Of a stretch of DNA of 11,755 nt, positions 6,560 to 11,755 are shown piece by piece. The notes below the pieces were generated by a model that was given only the letters and a program-made list of their open reading frames with translations, was not told where the DNA came from and did no database searches. The DNA is from Haloferacaceae archaeon. Lineage in GTDB: Archaea; Halobacteriota; Halobacteria; Halobacteriales; Haloferacaceae. The DNA lies in contig JAQCMZ010000424.1 of NCBI GenBank assembly GCA_028274825.1, positions 1 through 11,755 of the forward strand, given 5' to 3'. The stretch's first letter is position 1, and every line of letters starts with the position of its first letter. A program made the translations under genes and the position numbers.

Positions 6560-7513
6560 ATGAGCGAGAAGACACGTGTTTCAGAGGAGACATCACAGCG
6601 CGAATCGTCACGAGAGCAATTGGAGTGTCCAGAGTGTGAAGGCAACGTAATCACCGACGAAGAACACGGTGAGACCGTCTGCTCTGACTGTGGGCTCGTC
6701 ATCGACGCAGACACCGTCGACCGGGGGCCAGAGTGGCGTGCGTTCGATGCCAAAGAGAAAGACAAGAAGAGCCGTGTGGGCGCCCCGACGACGAATACAA
6801 TGCATGATAAGGGGCTCTCGACAAATATCGACTGGCGAGACCAGGACGCCTACGGTCGGTCACTGTCTTCCCGACAGCGCCAGAAGATGCAGCGACTCCG
6901 CAAGTGGAACGAGCGGTTCCGGACCCGCGACTCGAAAGAGCGTAATCTCAAACAGGCGCTCGGAGAAGTTGATCGAATGGCTTCCGCACAGGGACTTCCG
7001 GACAACGTTCGAGAGACGGCCTCGGTCATCTATCGCCGTGCGCTTGATGAGGATCTTCTCCCCGGCCGGTCGATCGAGGGCGTCTCGACAGCATGCGTTT
7101 ACGCCGCCGCTCGGATGGCCGGAGTCCCGCGAAGTCTCGACGAGATTGCCGAGGTCTCGCGTGTCGAAAAAAGCGAGATTGCTCGCACCTACCGATACGT
7201 CGTTCGGGAACTGTCGCTCGAGGTCAGACCTGCTGATCCCGAACAGTATGTTCCTCGATTTGCCTCCTCGCTGGATCTCTCCGATGAGGCAGAAATGCGT
7301 GCGAAATCGCTGTTAGAAAACGCCAAACAAAAAGGCGTCCACTCTGGAAAATCACCGGTCGGACTGGCAGCCGCGGCTGTGTACGCTGCCTCGCTGCTGA
7401 CCAACGAAAAGACTACACAGGCGGCTGTGAGTGAAGTGGCCGATATCAGTGAAGTGACGATCCGGAACCGATACCACGAACTCCTCGAAGCCGAGGAGTC
7501 TATCGGCGTCTGA
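6560..7513 (+). CDS. tfb: Transcription initiation factor IIB (TFB)
   Basis: 317 residues, the normal size for archaeal TFB, which recruits RNA polymerase to TBP-bound promoters. Domains in order: an acidic N-terminal tail; a zinc ribbon with Cys23, Cys26, Cys41 and Cys44 (CPEC...CSDC); the B-reader/B-linker region (GPEWRAFD at 56-63, then GAPTT near 74-78); and two cyclin-like repeats starting at about 125 and 225. Repeat signatures are SIEGVSTACVYAAARMAGVPRS-like in the first and SPVGLAAAAVYAASLL in the second, with the helix-turn-helix VTIRNRYHELLE near the C-terminus that contacts the BRE. Haloarchaea carry several TFB paralogues, so the number cannot be assigned here. The frame is open for 189 codons upstream, but that region is the antisense of the BtuF-like gene and its promoter. 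A TATA box and ribosome site support the ATG at 6560. Confidence 0.96.
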   Translation: MSEKTRVSEETSQRESSREQLECPECEGNVITDEEHGETVCSDCGLVIDADTVDRGPEWRAFDAKEKDKKSRVGAPTTNTMHDKGLSTNIDWRDQDAYGRSLSSRQRQKMQRLRKWNERFRTRDSKERNLKQALGEVDRMASAQGLPDNVRETASVIYRRALDEDLLPGRSIEGVSTACVYAAARMAGVPRSLDEIAEVSRVEKSEIARTYRYVVRELSLEVRPADPEQYVPRFASSLDLSDEAEMRAKSLLENAKQKGVHSGKSPVGLAAAAVYAASLLTNEKTTQAAVSEVADISEVTIRNRYHELLEAEESIGV

Positions 7514-7640
7514 TCTCTCCGTCCCACTGACGGCAGACTCCCCGATGACTGAGACTACGGCATAGTTTCGCTCCTGGTCTCGGTGGGTGTAAGGGCTACT
7601 TCAGCCGGGCCACTCAACAAGGGGGATGCTTCAGTCGCCG

Positions 7641-7666
7641 CCACGGGAAAGATATCCGTCCCGTGG
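7641..7666 (+). repeat. Perfect 8-bp hairpin
   Basis: CCACGGGA (7641-7648) pairs with TCCCGTGG (7659-7666) around a 10-base loop. The stem extends by one G-U pair in RNA. No T-run follows, so it is not a typical archaeal terminator. It lies about 130 bases after tfb and 140 before aroD. Confidence 0.55.
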
Positions 7667-7684
7667 TCTCGGTATCATCTCCCG

Positions 7685-7780
7685 ATGGAAGGCCCGAGAT
7701 ATGTGTGTCGACTGTGTGACCGTACCACTCCCCACGCGTGTCGTGAGCAACACCAGAATAACTATACCGGCAACCGCTGA
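7685..7780 (+). CDS. Doubtful 31-residue frame with a zinc-finger-like Cys/His pattern
   Basis: The frame starts at ATG 7685 and encodes YVCRLCDRTTPHACREQH, with Cys8, Cys11, Cys19 and His23 spaced like a small C3H metal site. Haloarchaea are rich in tiny zinc-binding proteins, but this is not the usual CPxCG type. No ribosome site is obvious, codon use is not distinctive, and the frame overlaps the aroD promoter. It may well be chance. Confidence 0.15.
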   Translation: MEGPRYVCRLCDRTTPHACREQHQNNYTGNR

Positions 7781-7796
7781 TTTGCACGAACGGTGA
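7760..7796 (+). promoter_or_regulatory. aroD promoter and ribosome binding site
   Basis: AACTATA at 7760-7766 is TATA-like and predicts a start near 7790. GGTGA at 7792-7796 matches the haloarchaeal Shine-Dalgarno core and is 8 bases before ATG 7805. This decides the start: GTG 7793 lies inside this ribosome site and would add four residues. Confidence 0.45.
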
Positions 7797-7804
7797 ACGT
7801 GAAT

Positions 7805-8551
7805 ATGTTCGACGAGTTCGTCCTCGCGGCGAGTGTAACAGAACTCTCCGCCGTCGAGCAGGCAACCCGCCATGCGGATGCTGTCGAATTTCGCATGGAT
7901 CTCGCAGAAAACCCACAGAGACAACTCCAGGCGTACGACGGGTCCCTCCCGATTATCCTCACGAACAGAGCTGATTGGGAGGGTGGTGAGGCAGAGACTC
8001 TCGCTCGCTATGATCGTCTGTCTGATGGGATCGCGACCGACTCGGTTGTCGCAGTCGATATCGAAGCAGCAGCACTACACGGCGAAGCACCGGATGATGA
8101 GCAGGCACACGCGACGGCACTGCGGGAGATCGCGGGAGATGCTGGCGTTGCAGTGATTGCATCTGTCCATGACTTCGAGGCCACTCCGAGGATGGAGAGA
8201 CTAATAGAGGCACTCGAAGACGCAGCAGCAGCCGGTGATATTGCCAAATTGGCGACTACAGTCTCATCACCTGCTGATGCACTGGCGATCCTGCGGGCGA
8301 CTCACGCGACAACCACGTCCGGGCACACGGTCGCAACCATGGGGATGGGTGAGCAGGGGCGCCATACTCGAGCAGTCACGCCACTGTACGGATCCCGGAT
8401 TGGTTACGCTCCTGTCGATTCAGAAAACGCGACTGCACCGGGACAGTACTCGGTAGCCGAACTGTCGGAACTCATCAGAACGCTTGAGACCGAGTCAACT
8501 CCGGGTCAGAAGATTAAGAACTCCGGAGAATCCACAAATTATCATGAATGA
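7805..8551 (+). CDS. aroD: 3-dehydroquinate dehydratase, class I
   Basis: 248 residues. Type I dehydroquinase forms a Schiff base with 3-dehydroquinate and eliminates water to give 3-dehydroshikimate, the third step of the shikimate pathway. Visible active-site elements are EFRMD (28-32), the proton-transfer His122 in ASVHDF, the Schiff-base Lys148 in DIAKLATT, Arg189 in GRHTRAVTPLYGSRIGYAP, and Gln214 in APGQ near the C-terminus. Length fits the haloarchaeal enzyme. The usual N-terminal pattern of relatives (M-x-F-x-x-F) supports the ATG at 7805 rather than the GTG at 7793. The last eight bases overlap the next gene, implying a shared transcript. No other shikimate gene is in the window. Confidence 0.93.
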   Translation: MFDEFVLAASVTELSAVEQATRHADAVEFRMDLAENPQRQLQAYDGSLPIILTNRADWEGGEAETLARYDRLSDGIATDSVVAVDIEAAALHGEAPDDEQAHATALREIAGDAGVAVIASVHDFEATPRMERLIEALEDAAAAGDIAKLATTVSSPADALAILRATHATTTSGHTVATMGMGEQGRHTRAVTPLYGSRIGYAPVDSENATAPGQYSVAELSELIRTLETESTPGQKIKNSGESTNYHE

Positions 8552-9032
8552 CCGCTATCATCCCTGGCTGGCTGCGTTGTTAGCACTCGTGATTGCGGGA
8601 CTCGGACACGCGTATCTTCGGAGGTGGGGCCGGGCGGCGCTGTGGTTCGGCATGATTCTTGGCGGCGGGGCATTGCTGACAATACTCTACGGTGAGACAG
8701 GCAGTACCGTCGCTGAGACTCTCCCCCGACAGGTGTTGTATCCTGTCGTGATCCTCTTTGTTGCGAGCGCCGCTGACGCGTTCCTCGTCGCCCGCACCCA
8801 ACTGAAAGAGACCCAAACCGACGGTGTCAGCAGAGACAATCCGATGGACACACCACGAGGCCACGCCTCTAGCGATCACGTTACAGACTCTGAGGGCCGC
8901 TCAGCCGGGGGAGATGGTGAACCCGACGAGAGTTCCGAGACAATCGACTGTCCACACTGTGGAAAAGAAACCGACGCTGATATTCACTTCTGTCACTGGT
9001 GTGCTGAACCACTCCCAGGAGCGGACGAGTAG
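8544..9032 (+). CDS. Small membrane protein with C-terminal zinc ribbon
   Basis: 162 residues, not assigned to a characterised function. Residues 9-24, 31-49 and 64-84 look like membrane helices. The opening GLGHAYLRRWGRAALWFG recalls TM2-type proteins, where G-x-GH-x-Y is followed by a basic patch. A hydrophilic, Asp/Ser/Gly-rich linker (about 90-133) leads to a zinc ribbon with Cys136, Cys139, Cys150 and Cys153 (CPHCG...CHWC). This layout, helices plus linker plus zinc ribbon, recurs in uncharacterised haloarchaeal proteins. The ATG at 8544 lies inside the end of aroD; a GGAG at 8525-8528 is rather far (15 bases) to serve as ribosome site, so translation is probably coupled to aroD. A frame extension to 8484 is only aroD overlap. 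Confidence 0.75.
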   Translation: MNDRYHPWLAALLALVIAGLGHAYLRRWGRAALWFGMILGGGALLTILYGETGSTVAETLPRQVLYPVVILFVASAADAFLVARTQLKETQTDGVSRDNPMDTPRGHASSDHVTDSEGRSAGGDGEPDESSETIDCPHCGKETDADIHFCHWCAEPLPGADE

Positions 9033-9234
9033 CGACGAGATTCTGTCCGTGAGAACTCACAGAGTCGTCAAGCGGAGCAGATTAAGCTGCTTTGAGTCGT
9101 GACTCCGAGGTGGTTCACATCGGAACCCCGCGGACGCGTCTATCTCTGGGTGTGGGAGAACGCGCGTCATTCTGATCCACGACGAAACACGGTCGAATCC
9201 TCGTTCGGTGACGATGCGTCCACTTGAGATGACT

Positions 9235-9253
9235 CTGGTGACGAACTCACCAG
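9235..9253. repeat. Perfect 7-bp hairpin in the 9033-9290 spacer
   Basis: CTGGTGA (9235-9241) and TCACCAG (9247-9253) flank the loop CGAAC. An alternative pairing ACTCTGG (9232-9238) with CCAGAGT (9255-9261) overlaps it. It sits between the ends of two convergent genes but has no T-run on either strand. Nothing else is recognised in 9033-9290. Confidence 0.45.
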
Positions 9254-9290
9254 ACCAGAGTAGCCGCAGGCGGGTGACCGCGCGAGGCTG

Positions 9291-9446
9291 TCAACTAGCG
9301 ATATACGCGGCATAGCAGATGAGAGCGCCGGTCCCGAACAGCGGCAGTGAGACGAGTCCAAACGACTGTAGCCCATACGTCACCAGCGGGGGAATCCCAG
9401 CAAAAATGAGGAGCACTCCGGCGACGAAGGGACGGCGTTCCGTCAT
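9291..9446 (-). CDS. 51-residue two-helix membrane protein
   Basis: A short hydrophobic protein beginning MTERRPFVAGVLLIFAGIPP, with helices at about 7-25 and 30-50 separated by a short turn, and a basic N-terminus that suggests the N-terminus stays inside. I do not recognise a family beyond small haloarchaeal hydrophobic proteins. The frame is open upstream to 9518, but the ATG at 9446 has a TTAG-containing TATA-like patch (AACGGTTAGT on the minus strand, 9480-9471) about 28 bases before it, while the upstream part is polar and lacks similarity. It diverges from the rhomboid gene. The gene is plausible because hydrophobicity is continuous from start to stop, but it is short and could be spurious. 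Confidence 0.55.
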   Translation of the reverse strand: MTERRPFVAGVLLIFAGIPPLVTYGLQSFGLVSLPLFGTGALICYAAYIAS

Positions 9447-9597
9447 ACGTGGAGCAAACCCGACGCGTCGACTAACCGTTGTCGATGTGCGCGGCAGGTG
9501 AGTCGGCGCCCAACACAATCCGTCTCGATTCCCGACCCGGCGATATCAGTGGCTCGCAATCACACGAATCTCTCGTCTGTAGCCGGGAGCCAAACCG

Positions 9598-9605
9598 CTT
9601 TACTT
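9598..9605 (+). promoter_or_regulatory. TATA-like box of the rhomboid-nfi unit
   Basis: CTTTACTT is centred about 26 bases before the ATG at 9627, as expected for a leaderless transcript. The rest of the 180-base divergent spacer (9447-9626) shows nothing else I can identify. Confidence 0.45.
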
Positions 9606-9626
9606 CCGAAGCCGCAATTGTCAGTA

Positions 9627-10574
9627 ATGGCAACGTGCGACAAATGTGGCGAGTACGAAAATCTCCCGTACCAGTGTGACCGCTGTGGTCAGACTTTCTG
9701 TGCGAACCATCGGCTCCCAGAAAGCCACGATTGTCCGGGTCTCAACCAGTGGAGCGACCCTTCAAGAGTGTTCGATAGCGACTTCGACGACTCTGTTCGG
9801 ACCAGTGGTGGGACCACTACTATTGGCGGGCGAACCGAAGACCGCGGCCCACTCGAGCAGATTCGTCGCCGGATCGACCGTGCGACAGGACCCGGTGGAC
9901 TCGGAGCGTACTTTCGGCGGAATACGACGTTCGTCTTTCTCGGACTCATGTGGGTCACGTTCCTCCTCCAGGGACTGACACAACTACTGTTCGGCTCGGA
10001 AGTGATGGCGTCAGTGTTTGTTCTCCGGCCGACACAGCCCGAATACGTCTGGACATGGGTGACATCTGTCTTCGCCCACGGCGGGTTCGCTCATATCGCT
10101 CTCAACTCGCTCGTGCTGTACTTTTTCGGTCCCCCTGTCGAACGGCAACTCGGCACCCGCCGGTTTGTCGGCCTGTTTCTCGCGGCCGGGGCGATTGCGG
10201 GGCTGGCACAGATCAGTGCCGGAGCACTGATGGGAAGTGTTGGTCCTGGTGTTGTCGGGGCGAGTGGCGCCATCATGGCGATTATGGGGCTGCTCACGGT
10301 GCTCAACCCGAAACTCCGAGTGTACGTATACTTCATCATCCCAATGCCGCTGTGGATCCTGACAATCCTGTTTGCCGGCTTCAGTATCTTTTCTGGCCTC
10401 GGTGGGATCGCCGGCGGTGTCGCTCACTGGGCTCACTTGGCTGGCCTAGCAATCGGGCTCCTGTACGGCAAGCGTATCGAGGGGGAAACAAGCGCTCCCG
10501 AACGGCTCCGCTTTGGCGGCGGTCGAGGTCCCGGTGGTCCCGGCGGTCCTGGCGGCCCTGGTGGGCGGCTGTGA
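9627..10574 (+). CDS. Rhomboid-family intramembrane serine protease with N-terminal AN1 zinc finger
   Basis: 315 residues. The N-terminus is an AN1-type zinc finger with Cys4, Cys7, Cys17, Cys20, Cys25, His28, His34 and Cys36. A polar linker (about 40-98) leads to a six-helix rhomboid domain. Catalytic features are visible: His156 and Asn160 in FAHIALNSL (oxyanion region), Ser213 in GASGA, and His270 in AHLAGLAIG, aligning with GlpG H150/N154, S201 and H254. The enzyme should cleave membrane helices inside the bilayer, with the zinc finger in the cytoplasm. The tail is a Gly/Pro repeat (GPGGPGGPGGPGG). This arrangement resembles what I recall of Haloferax RhoII, whose deletion alters S-layer N-glycosylation; that link is from memory. 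The ATG at 9627 is chosen because AN1 starts there. nfi follows after 6 bases. Confidence 0.9.
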   Translation: MATCDKCGEYENLPYQCDRCGQTFCANHRLPESHDCPGLNQWSDPSRVFDSDFDDSVRTSGGTTTIGGRTEDRGPLEQIRRRIDRATGPGGLGAYFRRNTTFVFLGLMWVTFLLQGLTQLLFGSEVMASVFVLRPTQPEYVWTWVTSVFAHGGFAHIALNSLVLYFFGPPVERQLGTRRFVGLFLAAGAIAGLAQISAGALMGSVGPGVVGASGAIMAIMGLLTVLNPKLRVYVYFIIPMPLWILTILFAGFSIFSGLGGIAGGVAHWAHLAGLAIGLLYGKRIEGETSAPERLRFGGGRGPGGPGGPGGPGGRL

Positions 10575-10580
10575 CCCCGC

Positions 10581-11450
10581 ATGCATGAGACCACATCGGC
10601 GTGGGTGTCTCACCCTGAATTTCTTCCCGACTCGGAACTGTCCCGAGACGCCATGGAATCGCTTCAACGTGAGATAGCCGAGATGGCTGTGTTCAGCGAT
10701 GCCGGCGCCAGACCAGACGGCCGGGAACAGAGTAACTCCCCCGGACCACCGCCGAATCCGGCGGCGATCCGCATAGAGCGACCGTTCGATATCTCAGCCG
10801 GTGTCCCGACTCCCACCGGTCGAGCGGCAGAGCCAGCCGATCAATCTGCCCCCGTCGTGGTCGGAGTTGATCAGGCTTTTCTGGACAATCAGGCAGTCAG
10901 TGCGGCCGTCGCGCTGCGTGGTGAGGAGGTGATCGAGTGTGCGAGTGCGCTCACCCCGCTGGAAACGCCCTACATTCCGGGATTGCTATCGTTCCGGGAA
11001 GGGGTACCTGTTCTCGCGGCACTCGAAACATTGAGCGAAGATCCTGACCTTCTCGTTCTCGACGGCTCTGGCCGGATCCACTACCGTCAGGCTGGACTCG
11101 CGACTCATATCGGGGTGATAACCGAGACCCCCGCTATCGGCGTCGCCAAATCGTTGCTGTGTGGTACTCCTGACGCGTCAGTTGATGGTCGTTCGGCGGG
11201 CTGGTCGACGCCGATCCGCGCCGACAATCGCATCGAAGCCGCCCAAGAGACCATCGTTGGCCACGCGTATCAGTCACGACAGTACGAGACTACTCCCCGA
11301 ATCAACCCGCTATACGTCAGCCCAGGTCACGGTCTCAGCGCGGTGACGGCCCGTGATCTCGTCGCTGCGCTGTGTGGCGGATACAAACTCCCCGCTCCCA
11401 CGCGGCTCGCAGACGCTTACGCCGAGGAGGTCAAACAGGATCACGTCTGA
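10581..11450 (+). CDS. nfi: Endonuclease V
   Basis: 289 residues. Endonuclease V nicks DNA (or RNA) one nucleotide 3' of deoxyinosine or inosine, starting repair of deaminated adenine. Family motifs: VGVDQAF with Asp97, YIPGLLSFREG with Glu140, LDGSGRIHYRQAGLATHIGV with Asp161 and His167, IGVAKS with Lys190, and NPLYVSPGHGLS with His250. Asp97, Glu140 and Asp161 are the expected metal ligands. The family DGxGxxHPR appears here as DGSGRIHYR, a Pro-to-Tyr change next to the conserved His. Between the N-terminal helix (LSRDAMESLQREIAEMAVF) and the first catalytic strand there is a Pro/Gly-rich insert at about 41-90, so the protein is longer than the roughly 220-residue bacterial forms. It starts 6 bases after the rhomboid stop, implying one transcript. 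Confidence 0.93.
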   Translation: MHETTSAWVSHPEFLPDSELSRDAMESLQREIAEMAVFSDAGARPDGREQSNSPGPPPNPAAIRIERPFDISAGVPTPTGRAAEPADQSAPVVVGVDQAFLDNQAVSAAVALRGEEVIECASALTPLETPYIPGLLSFREGVPVLAALETLSEDPDLLVLDGSGRIHYRQAGLATHIGVITETPAIGVAKSLLCGTPDASVDGRSAGWSTPIRADNRIEAAQETIVGHAYQSRQYETTPRINPLYVSPGHGLSAVTARDLVAALCGGYKLPAPTRLADAYAEEVKQDHV

Positions 11451-11467
11451 AATGGGAATTTCCGTCT

Positions 11468-11481
11468 AGTCTGCACAGACT
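11468..11481. repeat. 14-base dyad
   Basis: AGTCTGCACAGACT is a 6-bp inverted repeat around a CA centre, 17 bases after the nfi stop. It could be a 3' UTR hairpin or a protein site; nothing supports either strongly. Confidence 0.35.
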
Positions 11482-11507
11482 GTATCATGCCAGTTACAGA
11501 AATTCGA

Positions 11508-11545
11508 GGAGAAAGCCCACGAGATGTCGTGGGATGAATCCGACC
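11508..11545 (+). mobile_element. Hairpin resembling the right end of a TnpB-type IS605 element
   Basis: CCCACGA (11516-11522) pairs with TCGTGGG (11527-11533) around GATG. It is preceded by GAGGAGAAAG and followed by ATGAATC. The layout GAAAGCCCACG-loop-CGTGGG is the familiar subterminal hairpin at the 3' end of tnpB in IS605/IS1341 elements, where it also forms the 3' part of the guide RNA scaffold. Read in frame from ATG 11487, the sequence gives a short peptide ending RGESPRDVVG, reminiscent of TnpB C-termini. No tnpB body lies upstream, as nfi is intact there. It is either a remnant right end or part of the left end of the element carrying the adjacent tnpA. Confidence 0.5.
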
Positions 11546-11601
11546 ACTCCGACACAATCCAACCCAGATAGCACGGCATACTGTTGATAGAATTACAACA
11601 T

Positions 11602-11607
11602 CTAATA
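11602..11607 (+). promoter_or_regulatory. TATA-like box of tnpA
   Basis: CTAATA is centred about 26 bases before the ATG at 11631, in an A/T-rich stretch unlike the rest of the window. The more obvious TATATAA at 11621-11627 is too close to the start codon to be its TATA box. Confidence 0.35.
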
Positions 11608-11630
11608 GTGAGTGAAATCTATATAAGACT

Positions 11631-11755
11631 ATGCCACGCGGGTATAGTCGAGAACGAACGTCGGTACACAACCTCCACTACCACTTCGTGTGGTGTCCGA
11701 AGTACCGCAAGCCGGTGCTGACCGACGAGGTTGCCGACCGCCTCGAACAACTCAT
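11631..11755 (+). CDS. tnpA: IS200/IS605-family TnpA (Y1 HUH) transposase, N-terminal part
   Basis: Only 41 complete codons are in the window, beginning MPRGYSRERTSVHNL and continuing HYHFVWCPKYRKPVLTDEVA. The F-V-W-C-P-K-Y-R-K-P-V-L block is the hallmark first strand and helix of IS200-type TnpA, the single-strand transposase that excises and inserts by a Tyr nucleophile with an HUH metal site. The HUH motif and catalytic Tyr lie beyond the right edge, so activity cannot be judged. The 50 bases before it are A/T-rich and include TGTTG...CAACA (11582-11600), a possible left-end stem. A tnpB may or may not follow in the same direction. Confidence 0.87.
   Translation, partial: MPRGYSRERTSVHNLHYHFVWCPKYRKPVLTDEVADRLEQL

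Larger units (their letters stand above)
7514..7804 (+). other. 291-base spacer between tfb and aroD
   Basis: No recognised gene. It contains a perfect 8-bp hairpin (7641-7666), a smaller GGCT/AGCC stem (7594-7606), the 10-mer TGGTCTCGGT twice (7575-7584 and 7664-7673), a doubtful 31-codon frame (7685-7780), and the aroD promoter. A weak TATA-like CATAGTTT at 7561-7568 could start a short RNA near 7590. That would be consistent with a structured 3' UTR or small RNA, but is unproven. Confidence 0.45.

Noticed and set aside
9167..9376. 69-codon minus-strand frame overlapping the 51-residue membrane protein
   Set aside because: Ser/Pro-rich with no helices or motifs; the overlapping frame has continuous hydrophobic helices and a better-placed promoter.
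9498..9626. Extension of the rhomboid gene upstream of ATG 9627
   Set aside because: The AN1 finger begins right at 9627, and a TATA-like box lies inside the extension.
11621..11627. TATATAA as the tnpA TATA box
   Set aside because: It ends only three bases before the ATG, too close for transcription to start upstream of the coding region.

Overview
The window reads as a chromosomal segment from a halophilic archaeon (class Halobacteria). The evidence is a run of acidic, Asp/Glu-rich proteins, a TFIIB-type transcription factor, archaeal Pth2 and TruD, an AglD-type S-layer glycosyltransferase, and mostly leaderless genes with TATA-like boxes about 25-27 bases before the start codon. Genus cannot be assigned by eye.

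Layout. On the left edge, on the minus strand, is dcd (dCTP deaminase, <1..1350). It is interrupted after residue 117 by an intein whose endonuclease part runs off the window. Divergently follows pth2 (1519..1857), overlapping truD (1857..3344) by one base: a two-gene tRNA unit. A 355-base spacer with several inverted repeats precedes aglD (3700..5529). Convergent to aglD is a BtuF-like metal-receptor protein on the minus strand (5621..6340). It shares a divergent promoter region with tfb (6560..7513). A 291-base spacer holding a strong hairpin leads to aroD (7805..8551), which overlaps a small membrane/zinc-ribbon gene (8544..9032). A 51-residue two-helix membrane protein lies on the minus strand (9291..9446). 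It diverges from a rhomboid protease with an AN1 zinc finger (9627..10574), which is followed 6 bases later by nfi, endonuclease V (10581..11450). The right edge enters an IS200-type TnpA transposase (11631..>11755). About 100 bases before it is a hairpin resembling the right end of TnpB-type IS605 elements.

How the genes work together. Most are core housekeeping: nucleotide metabolism (dcd), translation and tRNA (pth2, truD), basal transcription (tfb), the shikimate pathway (aroD) and DNA repair (nfi). AglD, and possibly the rhomboid, connect to S-layer glycoprotein maturation. The clearly mobile parts are at the two edges: the dcd intein on the left and the IS200/IS605 material on the right.

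No RNA genes, CRISPR arrays or phage modules were recognised. The most unusual items are the intein placed in the active-site block of dcd with a degenerate first LAGLIDADG motif, the solo TnpB-type right-end hairpin, and the structured spacers before aglD and aroD.
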